NCBI GenBank assembly: GCA_018268035.1
Contig: JAFDXI010000119.1
Location: forward strand, 1 to 64,000
Direction: 5' to 3'
Length of the DNA: 64,000 bases
Origin: Bacteroidota bacterium
Lineage (GTDB): Bacteria; Bacteroidota; Bacteroidia; Chitinophagales; Chitinophagaceae
Position numbers and translations under genes: made by a program. Positions within the stretch are counted from its first letter, which is position 1; each line of letters begins with the position of its first letter. The notes beneath the pieces are model-generated. The model did no database searches. It saw nothing but the letters and a program-made list of their open reading frames with translations, and was not told where the DNA came from. Shown here one piece after another: positions 23,428 through 33,637 of the stretch.

Positions 23428-26046
23428 TTACAACTTTCCACCATATTCACTTATCAGCTCTGCCACCAAAGCTGTCCATCCTGTTTGATGCGATGCGCCA
23501 AGCCCACGGCCTGTATCACCATGAAAATATTCAAAGAATAATAAAAGGTTTTTGTTTTCAGGCTTTTGATAAAACCAGTTATATGTGTCATTCAATTTTC
23601 TTTTACCGTCTTTGTCTTCAATGAATAAACTGATTACCCTGCGTGTTAGTTCATCAGCAACTTTTTCAAGATTCATTTTATTGCCACTGCCTGTTGGACA
23701 ATCCACCATTAAACTATCGCCATAAAACTTACCGTATTTGCGAATAGATTGTATGATAAGATAATTGATAGGCATCCATACAGGCCCACGCCAGTTACTG
23801 TTGCCCCCGAACATATTGGAAGTACTATCGCCCGGATCATACTGAATGGAATGTTCTACATTATCAAGAGTAACTGAATATGGATGCTCCAGATGATATT
23901 TTGACAATGCTCTGATTCCACCTTCAGAGAGGAACTCGTTTTCATCCAAAAGATATTCGAGTAAATGAATGAGCCTGTCTTTTTTTACCAATGATAATAA
24001 TATTTCTGCATCACCACTACGTTCTTCATTGGGCCAGAATTTGTTGTTTTTTATCCTGTAATTTTCAAACCATGTAATTCGTTTTTTAAAATCATCCAGA
24101 TTATCCAATTCAAACGAAAAAATATTTGAAACGGCAAATAAAGGTGTTAGCCCAACAATAGAACGAATGCGTAATGGCTGAGGCTCTGCACCGGCAACAG
24201 TTAATACATCATAAAAAAACTTATCTTCATCATTCCATAAACTATGCACATTCAAAGCTTCTGCGATGAAAACAAAATGTTCGAAAAATTTAGTGGCTGT
24301 ATCTTCAAAGGCTGAATCGTGCAACGCAATTTCAATAGCAATATCCATCATGTTTAATGCATACATGCCCATCCAGCTTGTGCCATCTGCCTGTTCCAGT
24401 TGTGCTGTGCCCCGCTGGTAGTAACTCCTGTTGAAGACACCTATATTATCTAAGCCTAAGAAACCACCTTCAAAAATGTTGTTACCATTTACGTCTTTGC
24501 GATTGATCCACCAGGTGAAATTGATGAGAAGTTTTTGAAATACTTTTTTTAAAAATTCAATATCATTCTTACCGGTTTGTTTTTGTTCGATATAATACAC
24601 CTGCAAGGCAGCCCATGCCTGTACCGGCGGATTTACATCGCTGAAATTCCATTCGTAAGCAGGTAGTTGCCCATCAGGTTTCATATACCACTCCCGCATG
24701 ATAAGCGTCAATTGGTGCTTTGCAAATGTGGGGTCAACTACTGCAAGGGAAATAGTATGAAAAGCAAGGTCCCATGCTGCATACCACGGATACTCCCATT
24801 TATCAGGCATGCTGATGATATCCTGATTTTTTAAATGTTTCCAGTCAGCGTTACGGCCATTGGCTTTTGATTCGCTGGGGGGTGTGATGCCATCACTTGT
24901 AGTGAGCCACCGCTCTACATCAAAATGGTAAAATTGTTTGCTCCATAATAAACCGGCAAAAGCCTGCCTGTGAATATTAGAGAGACAGGCATCAAGGCCA
25001 CTGGGCAGGATGTCATTATAAAATTCATCTGCTTCCCTTTTACGTTTATCAAAGATTTCTTCAAACCCGGCTTCAAAAGGATTTTTTATGACTGCATTGC
25101 TTAGGCGTAAATAAATTGTTTTTGTTTCACCTGCATCAACAGTTAAATTAAACACCGGCGAAAATTTTGTCCCGGATTTTTTATTTCGTAGTGCCGGTAT
25201 ATTTTTTTTATTGATGATGGCCTGGTGAAATGCATCCTTCGTAAATACGCTGGCTTTAGGTTTGTTTAAAACGATTTGTGTGTTGGTTTCATTTTCTGTA
25301 AAAAGCATATCATCTGCACCTGAAAAATAAAAACAATACTTACCCATTCTGTAGTGATCTGTGATAACAGTATTTTTATCCAGCAAAGTGATAGATGGTT
25401 TTGCCAGGTCGGGAGAATATTGCCACCTGTTATAAAATAATAATGTAGGTAATATGGTAATCGGTGCAGCCTGGTTAAACCTGTTGGTGATATCAATCCT
25501 GATAAAGATATCTTCAGCATCCTGTTTGGCGTAAGTGATTAATACATCAAAATATTCATCATTATTAAATACACCGGTATCAAGTATTTCGTATTCAGGT
25601 TCCAGTTTTGACCGCTTGCTGTTTTCAATCCTTAATTGTTCATAAGGGAAAGCCTGTTGTGGGTATTTGTACAGGTATTGCATATAATAATGCGTAGGCA
25701 GATTGTCGAGGTGATAGTATAATTCTTTTACATCTTCACCATGGTTGCCTTCAAAATTTGCCAACCCAAAAAGCCTTTCTTTCAGAATGGGGTCGTGCCC
25801 ATTCCATAAAGCAATTGAAAAACACAAATTCTGAAAATAATCTGATATGCCTGCAAGACCATCTTCACCCCAGCGATATGCTCTGCAATGTGCCTGGTCA
25901 AATGGGAAGTAATGCCAGGCATCGCCGTTTTCACTATAATCTTCCCTCACTGTGCCCCATTGTCTTTCGCTTAAATATGGCCCCCAATGTACAAGGGGTA
26001 CCGACTTTGATTTGTTTTCTTCTAACCTTCTTTGTTCTTCTGTCAT
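23428..26046 (-). CDS. GH63-type glucosidase (cytoplasmic)
   Basis: 872 residues without a signal peptide. The N-terminus (PLVHWGPYLSERQWGTVREDYS), WHYFPFDQAHCRAYRWGEDG, WEYPWYAAWDLAFHTISLA and WRGPVWMPINYLI near the end match the bacterial proteins annotated as glucosidase or mannosyl-oligosaccharide glucosidase-like (GH63) with an (alpha/alpha)6 barrel. The C-terminal LLLFFEYFHGDTGRGLGASHQTGWTALVAEL is characteristic. It probably hydrolyses an alpha-glucoside inside the cell; the natural substrate is unknown, and a trehalose- or glucosylglycerate-type substrate cannot be excluded. It is monocistronic between a convergent acyltransferase and the deoxyribonucleotidase gene. Confidence 0.85.
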   Translation of the reverse strand: MTEEQRRLEENKSKSVPLVHWGPYLSERQWGTVREDYSENGDAWHYFPFDQAHCRAYRWGEDGLAGISDYFQNLCFSIALWNGHDPILKERLFGLANFEGNHGEDVKELYYHLDNLPTHYYMQYLYKYPQQAFPYEQLRIENSKRSKLEPEYEILDTGVFNNDEYFDVLITYAKQDAEDIFIRIDITNRFNQAAPITILPTLLFYNRWQYSPDLAKPSITLLDKNTVITDHYRMGKYCFYFSGADDMLFTENETNTQIVLNKPKASVFTKDAFHQAIINKKNIPALRNKKSGTKFSPVFNLTVDAGETKTIYLRLSNAVIKNPFEAGFEEIFDKRKREADEFYNDILPSGLDACLSNIHRQAFAGLLWSKQFYHFDVERWLTTSDGITPPSESKANGRNADWKHLKNQDIISMPDKWEYPWYAAWDLAFHTISLAVVDPTFAKHQLTLIMREWYMKPDGQLPAYEWNFSDVNPPVQAWAALQVYYIEQKQTGKNDIEFLKKVFQKLLINFTWWINRKDVNGNNIFEGGFLGLDNIGVFNRSYYQRGTAQLEQADGTSWMGMYALNMMDIAIEIALHDSAFEDTATKFFEHFVFIAEALNVHSLWNDEDKFFYDVLTVAGAEPQPLRIRSIVGLTPLFAVSNIFSFELDNLDDFKKRITWFENYRIKNNKFWPNEERSGDAEILLSLVKKDRLIHLLEYLLDENEFLSEGGIRALSKYHLEHPYSVTLDNVEHSIQYDPGDSTSNMFGGNSNWRGPVWMPINYLIIQSIRKYGKFYGDSLMVDCPTGSGNKMNLEKVADELTRRVISLFIEDKDGKRKLNDTYNWFYQKPENKNLLLFFEYFHGDTGRGLGASHQTGWTALVAELISEYGGKL

Positions 26047-26127
26047 AGCAACAAACTTAATAATAGAAAATTAATATTGTTTGCTGCAGGGTATTGTTAT
26101 TATAGGTAGTATGCTGATTTTTTTCTT

Positions 26128-26658
26128 TTATTCCAAATCATCAAAAAATAGCTTTGCTTCCTGCCAGCCATTCATTCTTTCATAACCTGTTAAAAGCATA
26201 TTATGTGGTGATGAAAATACTATTGCCCTGCCGGGAAATGTTGACAGGTTAAAATCATGGTCATCAATTAATACATCGCCTTTCACCAGGTGTTTGTTGC
26301 CACAGAATATCCTGTTCTTCCAATGAATAAAAGGAAAATGTTCATCGAGCCATTCGTATTTATCAGTAAAAGAATATTTAAATTCCATAGCTGCTGACAC
26401 AATGTAAATCTCATGCAGTTTGTTCAACTTTTCAATTGTTTCTTTTGCGTGGTCTATCACAGGGAGATCTTTGAAAAATCCTGGCTGGTGTGCATAGCTT
26501 TTTACGATGGGTTTATTAGCGTCCGGTACAATATCATATAACTTCTTCCCATAAATATCAGCCTTTGTATATCGCACTCCGAAATCCCTTTCATACCAGT
26601 CAAAAAATCTTTCAACGGCATCAGCCATCACATCATCCATGTCAATTAATATACGCAT
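26128..26658 (-). CDS. 5'(3')-deoxyribonucleotidase-like HAD phosphatase
   Basis: 176 residues, beginning MRILIDMDDVMADAVERF with the nucleophile Asp6 and acid Asp8. YIVSAAMEFKYSFTDKYEWL and FCGNKHLVKGDVLIDDHDFNL supply the later HAD motifs. This matches the NT5C (5' nucleotidase, deoxy) family that removes phosphate from dNMPs. It lies 17 bp downstream of the enolase-superfamily epimerase gene on the same strand and is the last gene of a probable four-gene run. Confidence 0.85.
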   Translation of the reverse strand: MRILIDMDDVMADAVERFFDWYERDFGVRYTKADIYGKKLYDIVPDANKPIVKSYAHQPGFFKDLPVIDHAKETIEKLNKLHEIYIVSAAMEFKYSFTDKYEWLDEHFPFIHWKNRIFCGNKHLVKGDVLIDDHDFNLSTFPGRAIVFSSPHNMLLTGYERMNGWQEAKLFFDDLE

Positions 26659-26675
26659 TGTTGAATTTTTAAAAT

Positions 26676-27776
26676 TTAAATAATGATTTTATCCAGTTGT
26701 TGTAAAAAGTTTTCTTCTACATCTGCGCCAATACCCAAAGTGTCAGGTATTTCCACACAAAAATGATTATAGGTTGCGCCGCCTGTGACCGGGTCGGTTT
26801 TATGCCCCAGCATACAGGTGTCCATATCATAAAACCTGACATTGTCAAAAGCTGTTGCAAAATGAGCAAATGCAGTTAAAGCTACCCTGCTCTCCAGCAT
26901 ACCACCCATCATGCAGGCAATGTTTTTTTCTTCACACACTGCATTTATTTTTTGAGCTTCAAGGATGCCGCCACTCTTGGCAAATTTAATATTCACATAA
27001 TCGCAGGCGCCTGCTTGTATCAACCTTTTTGCATCATAATGATCAAACACACTTTCATCGGCCATAATTTTTATTGGTGAAATATGGATAAGTGCGGGCA
27101 ACAAATCATCATCATGCCTGCGCATGGGTTGCTCACAAAATTCTATATTAAAATCTTTCAATGCTGTCAACACCCGTACTGCATCTTCATAATTCCATCC
27201 CTGATTGGCATCAATCCTTAATGGAATATGGGTGCCAACAGCATTGGTGATGCATTGTATGGCCTCAATGTCGTGTTGTGAATTTTTCCCAACTTTTATT
27301 TTTAAAATTTCAACACCCTGGTCAATGAATTGCTTTGCCTGCAAAGCCATTTCTTCCGGTGGATGTATGCCTACTGTAACATCGGTTTGTAATTTTTTCT
27401 TTTTTATGCCACCAAGAAATTTATATAAAGGCAGGCCTGCATATTGTGCATTGATGTCGTGCAATGCCATGTCAAAAGCGCTTTTTGCAGTATGGTTGCC
27501 TGCAGTAAAACGATGCAACTCGTTGATGCGTTCTTCTATTTCAACAGCATTTTTATTTTTCCAAATAGTTGCAAATTCTTTTGCCATTTCAAAACAGGTG
27601 GTTTGTGTTTCACCTGTTATCATAGGGAATGCTGAACATTCACCAACGCCTGTAATTCCTTCGCTGGTATGTATGCGGATAAAAATATTCTGTGCAAAAT
27701 GCATGGTGCCCGTAGCTATTGTAAACGGGACCATCGGGATACTGTACCTGTATATTTCTGTTGAAGTTATTGTCAT
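26676..27776 (-). CDS. Enolase-superfamily dipeptide epimerase-like enzyme
   Basis: 366 residues. The N-terminal capping domain is followed by the barrel with KIKVGK (catalytic KxK type), RIDANQGW, EQPM, MADESV and YVNIKFAKSGGI, so the three acidic metal ligands and both lysines of the muconate-lactonizing/epimerase subgroup are present. The best functional guess is L-Ala-D/L-Glu-type dipeptide epimerase, involved in peptidoglycan peptide recycling. Other epimerase or o-succinylbenzoate-synthase-like activities cannot be excluded. Neighbours (VOC protein upstream, deoxyribonucleotidase downstream) do not settle it. Confidence 0.82.
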   Translation of the reverse strand: MTITSTEIYRYSIPMVPFTIATGTMHFAQNIFIRIHTSEGITGVGECSAFPMITGETQTTCFEMAKEFATIWKNKNAVEIEERINELHRFTAGNHTAKSAFDMALHDINAQYAGLPLYKFLGGIKKKKLQTDVTVGIHPPEEMALQAKQFIDQGVEILKIKVGKNSQHDIEAIQCITNAVGTHIPLRIDANQGWNYEDAVRVLTALKDFNIEFCEQPMRRHDDDLLPALIHISPIKIMADESVFDHYDAKRLIQAGACDYVNIKFAKSGGILEAQKINAVCEEKNIACMMGGMLESRVALTAFAHFATAFDNVRFYDMDTCMLGHKTDPVTGGATYNHFCVEIPDTLGIGADVEENFLQQLDKIII

Positions 27777-27799
27777 GCCTGCTTTTAAACCCTGCGAAT

Positions 27800-28189
27800 T
27801 TACATCGCTTCATCTTTTGGTTCCCATAACTCTATTTTATTTCCTTCAGGATCCATGATCCATCCAAAACTACCATGATCATAATAACGTGTCTGTTCTG
27901 ATACCCAAACACCATTATGTTTTAAATTAAACAATAAAAGGTGGAGATTTTTTACTCTGAAACTAATCATGAACCTGCTCTCTGATGGATTAAAAAAATC
28001 ACTGTCTTCATTAAAAAAAGAAAGAACAGTATTGCCAGGTTCTTCTTTATGATGTACATTAATCCATTTGAATCTGATATAATTTTCTTTTGTAAAGTCA
28101 ATGCCTAAATTTTCTTTATACCAGTTTGCAAGAGCAGTTGGGTCTTTTGCTTTAATGAAAATGCCGCCTATGCCTGTAACAATTCCCAT
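27800..28189 (-). CDS. VOC-superfamily (glyoxalase-like) protein
   Basis: 129 residues. Two betaalphabetabetabeta modules are visible, from IGGIFIKAKDPTALANWYKENLG to the end in GSFGWIMDPEGNKIELWEP. The C-terminal Glu in NKIELWEP is the usual metal-ligand position. The family includes glyoxalases, dioxygenases and drug-binding proteins; no substrate can be inferred. It is 23 bp upstream of the epimerase gene and about 58 bp downstream of the GNAT gene, all on one strand. Confidence 0.85.
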   Translation of the reverse strand: MGIVTGIGGIFIKAKDPTALANWYKENLGIDFTKENYIRFKWINVHHKEEPGNTVLSFFNEDSDFFNPSESRFMISFRVKNLHLLLFNLKHNGVWVSEQTRYYDHGSFGWIMDPEGNKIELWEPKDEAM

Positions 28190-28247
28190 GTGATGATTGG
28201 ATGATGGATAAAGTTACCATATTCTGTTTTTTTATATAGCATAAATT

Positions 28248-28847
28248 TTACAATTTCTTTTGAAGTTTTTCTTTGATGCTCTCAAACCATTCATCTTTCA
28301 ATATGCTTAATACAATTGAATTACGCCTCGGCCCTTCCACTGTGGGCAAATGACTGCGTAATATACCTTCTACAGTACACCCGATAGATTTCATGGCTGC
28401 AATGCTTCTTGCGTTATCTGCATCGGCTCTGAATTCAACTCTTTCAAGTTCTAAATCTTCAAATGCAAATTGTAACATTAAAAACTTGCAATGTTTATTT
28501 AACCCGGTGCCATGAAATTTTTTCCCATACCATGTATAGCCAAGCTGAGTGGTTTTGAAAGGTAAATTGATATCATAAAACCTTGTACTGCCTGCGTATT
28601 CATTTGATTTTTTATCAAATACAATAAATGGGAATTCTTTACCTGCCTCACATTGATCCAGCGCAATCTGCAGAAAGTTCTTTAATCCTGCTGCACCTTC
28701 AGGCCTTACCAATGAATACAACCAAAGCCCTTTTTCATTCAGTGCAAATGGTAACAAATTTGCATAATCATTTTCATTCAATGGCCTGAGTAGTACACGA
28801 TCATCTTCTAACGTTACATTGGGAAATATTTCCGGGGGCGATTGCAT
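28248..28847 (-). CDS. GNAT N-acetyltransferase (RimJ/RimL-like)
   Basis: The ATG at 28847 is preferred over a TTG at 28871, giving 199 residues. It has the RimL-type layout: DDRVLLRPLNENDYANL at the N-terminus, AGSTRFYDINLPFKTTQLGYTWYG, the acetyl-CoA region TGLNKHCKFLMLQFAFE and VEFRADADNARSIAAMKSIGCTVEGILR. Such enzymes acetylate protein N-termini or small amines; the target is unknown. A -7 box TATATTTG lies 21 nt upstream. It heads the run GNAT, VOC, epimerase, deoxyribonucleotidase. Confidence 0.87.
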   Translation of the reverse strand: MQSPPEIFPNVTLEDDRVLLRPLNENDYANLLPFALNEKGLWLYSLVRPEGAAGLKNFLQIALDQCEAGKEFPFIVFDKKSNEYAGSTRFYDINLPFKTTQLGYTWYGKKFHGTGLNKHCKFLMLQFAFEDLELERVEFRADADNARSIAAMKSIGCTVEGILRSHLPTVEGPRRNSIVLSILKDEWFESIKEKLQKKL

Positions 28848-28868
28848 ATTTTCGCATTGATTGGTTTT

Positions 28869-28876
28869 CAAATATA
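28869..28876 (-). promoter_or_regulatory. -7 box upstream of the GNAT gene
   Basis: TATATTTG on the minus strand, identical to the glyS box, 21 nt before the chosen ATG. It supports the internal ATG start, because the TTG start would overlap the box. Confidence 0.45.
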
Positions 28877-28996
28877 AGTTGAGTATTTATTTAAGCTGTG
28901 AATAATTCAACACATTGAAAGAACATAAAAAATTTTTGAAGTTCTGTAGTTGTTGATTTTATTGATTAAAACATTTTATAAACAAAACAATTTTTT

Positions 28997-30832
28997 ATGT
29001 GTGGTATTGTTGGATATATTGGTAAACGTGATGCTTATCCTGTAGTTATAAAAGGGTTGAAAAGGTTAGAATACCGTGGTTATGACAGTGCTGGAATTGC
29101 ATTGGCGAATGGTGGGTTGAAAGTGTATAAAAAGAAAGGGAAAGTTGCAGCGCTGGAAGAAGCAGTAATTGGTGAAGATGTGAAAGGCCACACAGGCATC
29201 GGCCATACACGTTGGGCCACACATGGTGAACCGAGCGACCGCAATGCTCATCCGCATGTTAGCAATGGCGGCTCAGTTGCCATGATCCATAATGGTATCA
29301 TTGAAAATTATGCGCAGATAAAAAACGAACTAATAAAAAAAGGATACACATTCAGCAGTGATACAGATACTGAAGTGTTGTTGAATTTTATTGAAGACAT
29401 AAAAAAAAACAATGACTGTGCATTGGAAGAAGCAGTGCGCATTGCATTGCGCAGGATAGTGGGAGCCTATTGCATTTTATTAATTGATAGAGATGACCCT
29501 GACACAATTATTGCAGCACGAAAAGGCAGCCCTTTGGTAATTGGTATTGGTAAAAATGAACACTTCCTTGCAAGTGATGCTTCGCCCATCGTTGAATATA
29601 CCAAAGAAGTAGTGTATGTCAATGATTATGAAATTGCCATTGTAAGGGCAGATGAACTGATATTAAAAAACCTGGGAAATGAACGGCAGACACCTTTTAT
29701 TACTAAGCTTGATATGGAACTTGCTTCCATTGAGAAATGCGGTTTTGATCATTTCATGCTCAAAGAAATTTTTGAACAGCCGCAAACAATTTTTGATTGT
29801 TTGCGTGGCAGGCTGGATGCAGAAAATGGCACTATCACAATGGGTGGCATACAACACTATGCAGAACAAATTATGAATGCGGGTCGCATCATCATGATTG
29901 CCTGTGGCACAAGCTGGCATGCGGGTTTGGTGGCGGAATATATTTTTGAAGAACTATGCCGCATCCCTGTTGAAGTGGAATATGCTTCTGAGTTCCGCTA
30001 TCGCAACCCCGTTATTCATAAAGGTGATGTCATCATCGCTATTTCGCAAAGCGGTGAAACGGCAGATACATTGGTAGCTATTGAAAAAGCAAAAGAACAA
30101 GGCGCCATTATTTTAGGAGTATTGAATGTGGTGGGATCATCAATTGCACGTGTGTCACATGCAGGAGCTTATACACATGCCGGCCATGAGATAGGTGTGG
30201 CGAGTACAAAAGCATTTACTGCACAACTGGCTGTATTAACTATGATCGCATTGAAGATTGCACACACCAAAAAATCAATTGATGATGAAAGATATTTTGC
30301 ATTGTGCAGGGAATTGATAGAGATACCGGATAAAGTGTCATTAGTGTTGCAGCAAAATGAACATGTAAAAGCTTTGTCAGAAAAATATAAAGATGCACGG
30401 GATTTTTTATATCTCGGCAGGGGATATAATTTCCCAATTGCATTGGAAGGCGCATTAAAGCTGAAGGAGATTTCTTACATCCATGCAGAAGGCTACCCTG
30501 CTGCAGAGATGAAACATGGGCCGATAGCTTTGGTGGATGAACATTTACCCGTTGTGTTTGTAGCAACCAAAGATGCTTATCATCAAAAGATTGTTAGCAA
30601 CATGCAGGAGATAAAAGCAAGAAAAGGAAAAGTGATTTCCATCATCACCGAAGGTGATACTGTTTCACCAACATTATCTGATGATGTAATTGTTGTGCCG
30701 GCTGCTGATGAAATTGTAGCGCCGTTGCTGAGTGTGGTTCCATTACAATTGCTGGCATATTATATTGGTGTTGCAAAAGGGTATGATGTAGATAAACCGA
30801 GAAACCTTGCTAAAAGTGTAACGGTGGAATAA
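28997..30832 (+). CDS. glmS: Glutamine-fructose-6-phosphate aminotransferase
   Basis: 611 residues. The N-terminal glutaminase begins MCGIVGYIG with catalytic Cys2, followed by LKRLEYRGYDSAGIA and HTGIGHTRWATHGEPS. Two SIS isomerase domains follow (IIMIACGTSWHAGLVAEYIFEE, ISQSGETADTLVAIEKAK; LGRGYNFPIALEGALKLKE), and the end is KPRNLAKSVTVE. It makes glucosamine-6-phosphate for peptidoglycan and lipid A. I saw no glmS ribozyme-like leader in the 125 bp upstream, which is very AT-rich. Confidence 0.98.
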   Translation: MCGIVGYIGKRDAYPVVIKGLKRLEYRGYDSAGIALANGGLKVYKKKGKVAALEEAVIGEDVKGHTGIGHTRWATHGEPSDRNAHPHVSNGGSVAMIHNGIIENYAQIKNELIKKGYTFSSDTDTEVLLNFIEDIKKNNDCALEEAVRIALRRIVGAYCILLIDRDDPDTIIAARKGSPLVIGIGKNEHFLASDASPIVEYTKEVVYVNDYEIAIVRADELILKNLGNERQTPFITKLDMELASIEKCGFDHFMLKEIFEQPQTIFDCLRGRLDAENGTITMGGIQHYAEQIMNAGRIIMIACGTSWHAGLVAEYIFEELCRIPVEVEYASEFRYRNPVIHKGDVIIAISQSGETADTLVAIEKAKEQGAIILGVLNVVGSSIARVSHAGAYTHAGHEIGVASTKAFTAQLAVLTMIALKIAHTKKSIDDERYFALCRELIEIPDKVSLVLQQNEHVKALSEKYKDARDFLYLGRGYNFPIALEGALKLKEISYIHAEGYPAAEMKHGPIALVDEHLPVVFVATKDAYHQKIVSNMQEIKARKGKVISIITEGDTVSPTLSDDVIVVPAADEIVAPLLSVVPLQLLAYYIGVAKGYDVDKPRNLAKSVTVE

Positions 30833-31166
30833 GAAATACAATCCCATTTATTAATTGTATCTGACATTAAAATAAATACCTGGTTTGCAAAATTCATATT
30901 GACTACTATACCCAAAATGTAAATTCCAGGTTATAGATGAAATAGTTATTCAAACAATCTAACCTGTTTTTGAGCCAATAATTTTCATTGGCATTACCCA
31001 AAAAAAGACTTCTAAATATTTTTTTTGCTTAAAATAAAAAGTTTTTACTTAGCGGTATTACTGCAGTTCTTCTTTTGAGCTGTTTGTCCCCGGGCTTGAC
31101 TTAAAAATTGCCATACCAATATTCCTGTGCAGCCGATATTTTTAACCAAAAAATCGTAAGAAGAAA
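30833..31166. other. 334-bp intergenic region between glmS and the T9SS protein
   Basis: No gene recognised. A short GCCAAT/ATTGGC hairpin (30974-30992) lacks a T-run. The right part, including CCCCGGGCTTGAC near 31090, probably holds the promoter of the next gene, but no consensus -7 box was found. Confidence 0.35.
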
Positions 31167-33617
31167 ATGAAAAATTTTACACAAATCATGAAGGTAATGA
31201 CCGTCTTTGTCATTGCAGGATCGTCGTTATTATTGACGGCAAAAGCGCAAAAAGTTTTATTGCAGGAAGGCTTTGAAGAAGATTCAACAGGGTGGACAAT
31301 AGTAAACAATGGAAATAATATCTGGGATGTACTAACGGGTGGATATAATACATACAAAGGTGACAGGTGTATGTACGTAACCACTAATGATTACGGTATG
31401 CAAACTGATTGCTGGCTGATATCAACACCTGTAAAAATGGTTTTTGGCAGAAAATACAGTATCTCATTTTTTTACAAAAACCAGACACCGATGAATAATA
31501 AACTTGAAGTGTCTATCGGAAGAAAAGATGTTACATCATCCGGTCAATTAGTTTGGAGAAAAAATTTTGCAAATGATCAGTATGTGAGAGGTCAGATAAA
31601 TTATGTATGTAATGAAACAGGAACAAAGTATATCCGCTTTCATTGCACAACACCTAAAATGTACACCTATCTTTATTTTGATGAAGTAACTGTTGAAGAA
31701 GTGAATTGTTTTCAACCGGTAAATGTAAATGTTGTTGATGTTGAAACAAACTCAGTAACATTTTCATGGAATAAAGTAGATGATGCAGTACGATATGAAT
31801 ACAGTGTTTTCCCCAAAGACACCTCTACTCCAAAAATAATCCGTAAGACCACAGATACTTCAGTTACTGTTGCCGGCCTTGATGCTGCTACACCTAATTT
31901 CTTTTATGTACGTTCAAGGTGCAGTGATAAAGATAGTTCTGAATGGTCAACTTTACCTTTCAGTACCAACTATGATTGTTCGACTTTCCCAACGGTTGAA
32001 TGTGGTACATTGGTAAAACAACATTACAGGGGAAAAACAGGGTTATATAAAACTGATTTCTGCGGACAAACATTAAGCGGTCCTGAATTCTTCCATAAGT
32101 TCACACCAACGCAAAGCGGGTATTATAAACTGGATTGTTTTTCTGCCGGCGGCAATGGCATACCGTTAGGTTTTGCATACAGGGCATCTGCTGAAGGCTG
32201 CGACAATTCCGGATGGAATTGTATTGGAGTTTTCTTTGATTATGCTTCTGCTACATTCGGCCCACTGCAGGCTGGTGTGGAATATACTATCATGGAAAAA
32301 TCTGATCTGCAGGCTGGCTTGCCTTCAGATTATAGTTATAAAATTGAATGTTATACGCCACCACCTGCCAATGATAGTTGCAGTAACCCTGTTACTATAA
32401 TGCCTACTAAATTTTCTGAAACTAATGCAGGTACGCCACTTACTACTTTTGGCGCCACACCTGATTTATTTAAAAATGATTTTTCTTGTGGCAGTGGTGA
32501 TGGTACAAGCAGTAACGATGATGATATCTGGGTGAAATTTAAAGCCAACAACAGCAGCGAACTCATCCGTTTCACCAATGTAACTTATACCGGCGCCAAT
32601 CCGTCACTCGTTATCAACTTTTATAAAGATGCTTGTGATGCAAGCCCGAAGAGCAGGATTGATTGTGGGTATAAGAATACTGTTGATGGTGCTAATAATG
32701 ATATAGTTTCTTATTATTTTGAAAAAGGTAAAACCTATTATGCACGCATCAGTACTTATGGTATTGATAATTCATCCACATTCAATCTCGCTATCATGAA
32801 GCCGGGTATCGTGAAAAAACCTGTCAATACATGCGTAACAGGCCTTCCGATGAGTGCGCTCTTAAAAGACAATGGTGTGTGGGTTCCTATGTTGACTGAC
32901 TCATTAAATATTATTGCTTCGGTCAATGCAAGTAATGGGATGTCTAAAAATTATAATCCTTCATTGTATATCAATAATGGCCCTGTGAGAAAAGATGGCG
33001 CAGGCAATTATTACCTCAACAGGAATATTACCATCAAACCGGATAAGAAGTCAGCAACGCCATTCATGGTCAGGATATACTTTACAAATGGTGATTTGAA
33101 TAAACTTATCAATAAACCAGGTTCTAATGTTTCATCATTGGATGATATCAATGTTACACAAACTGATGTAACCTGCTCCTCTGCATTTATGGGTACAGGC
33201 ACATTGATAATCCCAACTGCAAGAGGAAAATATGATGACCAAACTTCCTATGTTGAGTTTGCAACAGACCACCTGTCATCATTCTTTCTGCATGGTGGTA
33301 ACCAACCATTATCTGAAACTTCTGCTTTCGCTCAGACTGATGCTAAAGCAAATCAACTGGATACAAAATTACCTGTGCATGTTTCACCCAATCCATTTAC
33401 CAGCCAGGTATTTGTAGAAGCCAATACAAAGGAAGCGGTGAAATATAAATTGATTGTAACCACACTTGATGGCAGGGTTGCAGCATCGTATGAAAAATTG
33501 CTGGTTGCAGGTTATAATAAAATCAGACTTGACCTCGGCAAACTTTCAAAAGGAATGTATATGCTCAAAATTGAAACACCAACAGGTGTGGAAATACAAA
33601 AAATTATGAAACAATAA
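31167..33617 (+). CDS. Secreted multidomain protein with FN3 and T9SS sorting domain
   Basis: 816 residues. Signal peptide (MKNFTQIMKVMTVFVIAGSS... ending AKAQ). Residues ~30-175 form a choice-of-anchor J (cleaved-adhesin-like) jelly roll (LLQEGFEEDSTGWTIVNNG, CWLISTPVKM, YLYFDEVTVEEV). Next is an FN3 domain (NVVDVETNSVTFSWNKVDD to YVRSRCSDKDSS), then two PPC-like modules (ANDSCSNPVTI) and a Por C-terminal sorting domain (PVHVSPNPFTSQVFVEA ... LSKGMYMLKIETPTGVEIQKI). It is a surface or secreted adhesin-like protein with no catalytic motif. The gene stands alone and has a strong terminator. Confidence 0.85.
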   Translation: MKNFTQIMKVMTVFVIAGSSLLLTAKAQKVLLQEGFEEDSTGWTIVNNGNNIWDVLTGGYNTYKGDRCMYVTTNDYGMQTDCWLISTPVKMVFGRKYSISFFYKNQTPMNNKLEVSIGRKDVTSSGQLVWRKNFANDQYVRGQINYVCNETGTKYIRFHCTTPKMYTYLYFDEVTVEEVNCFQPVNVNVVDVETNSVTFSWNKVDDAVRYEYSVFPKDTSTPKIIRKTTDTSVTVAGLDAATPNFFYVRSRCSDKDSSEWSTLPFSTNYDCSTFPTVECGTLVKQHYRGKTGLYKTDFCGQTLSGPEFFHKFTPTQSGYYKLDCFSAGGNGIPLGFAYRASAEGCDNSGWNCIGVFFDYASATFGPLQAGVEYTIMEKSDLQAGLPSDYSYKIECYTPPPANDSCSNPVTIMPTKFSETNAGTPLTTFGATPDLFKNDFSCGSGDGTSSNDDDIWVKFKANNSSELIRFTNVTYTGANPSLVINFYKDACDASPKSRIDCGYKNTVDGANNDIVSYYFEKGKTYYARISTYGIDNSSTFNLAIMKPGIVKKPVNTCVTGLPMSALLKDNGVWVPMLTDSLNIIASVNASNGMSKNYNPSLYINNGPVRKDGAGNYYLNRNITIKPDKKSATPFMVRIYFTNGDLNKLINKPGSNVSSLDDINVTQTDVTCSSAFMGTGTLIIPTARGKYDDQTSYVEFATDHLSSFFLHGGNQPLSETSAFAQTDAKANQLDTKLPVHVSPNPFTSQVFVEANTKEAVKYKLIVTTLDGRVAASYEKLLVAGYNKIRLDLGKLSKGMYMLKIETPTGVEIQKIMKQ

Positions 33618-33637
33618 AAACATGATTTTAATTGAAC

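Noticed and set aside
27205-27858. 217-residue plus-strand open frame over the epimerase and VOC genes
   Set aside because: It is antisense to two recognised genes; its Cys- and Met-rich translation reflects reverse-complement codon composition.
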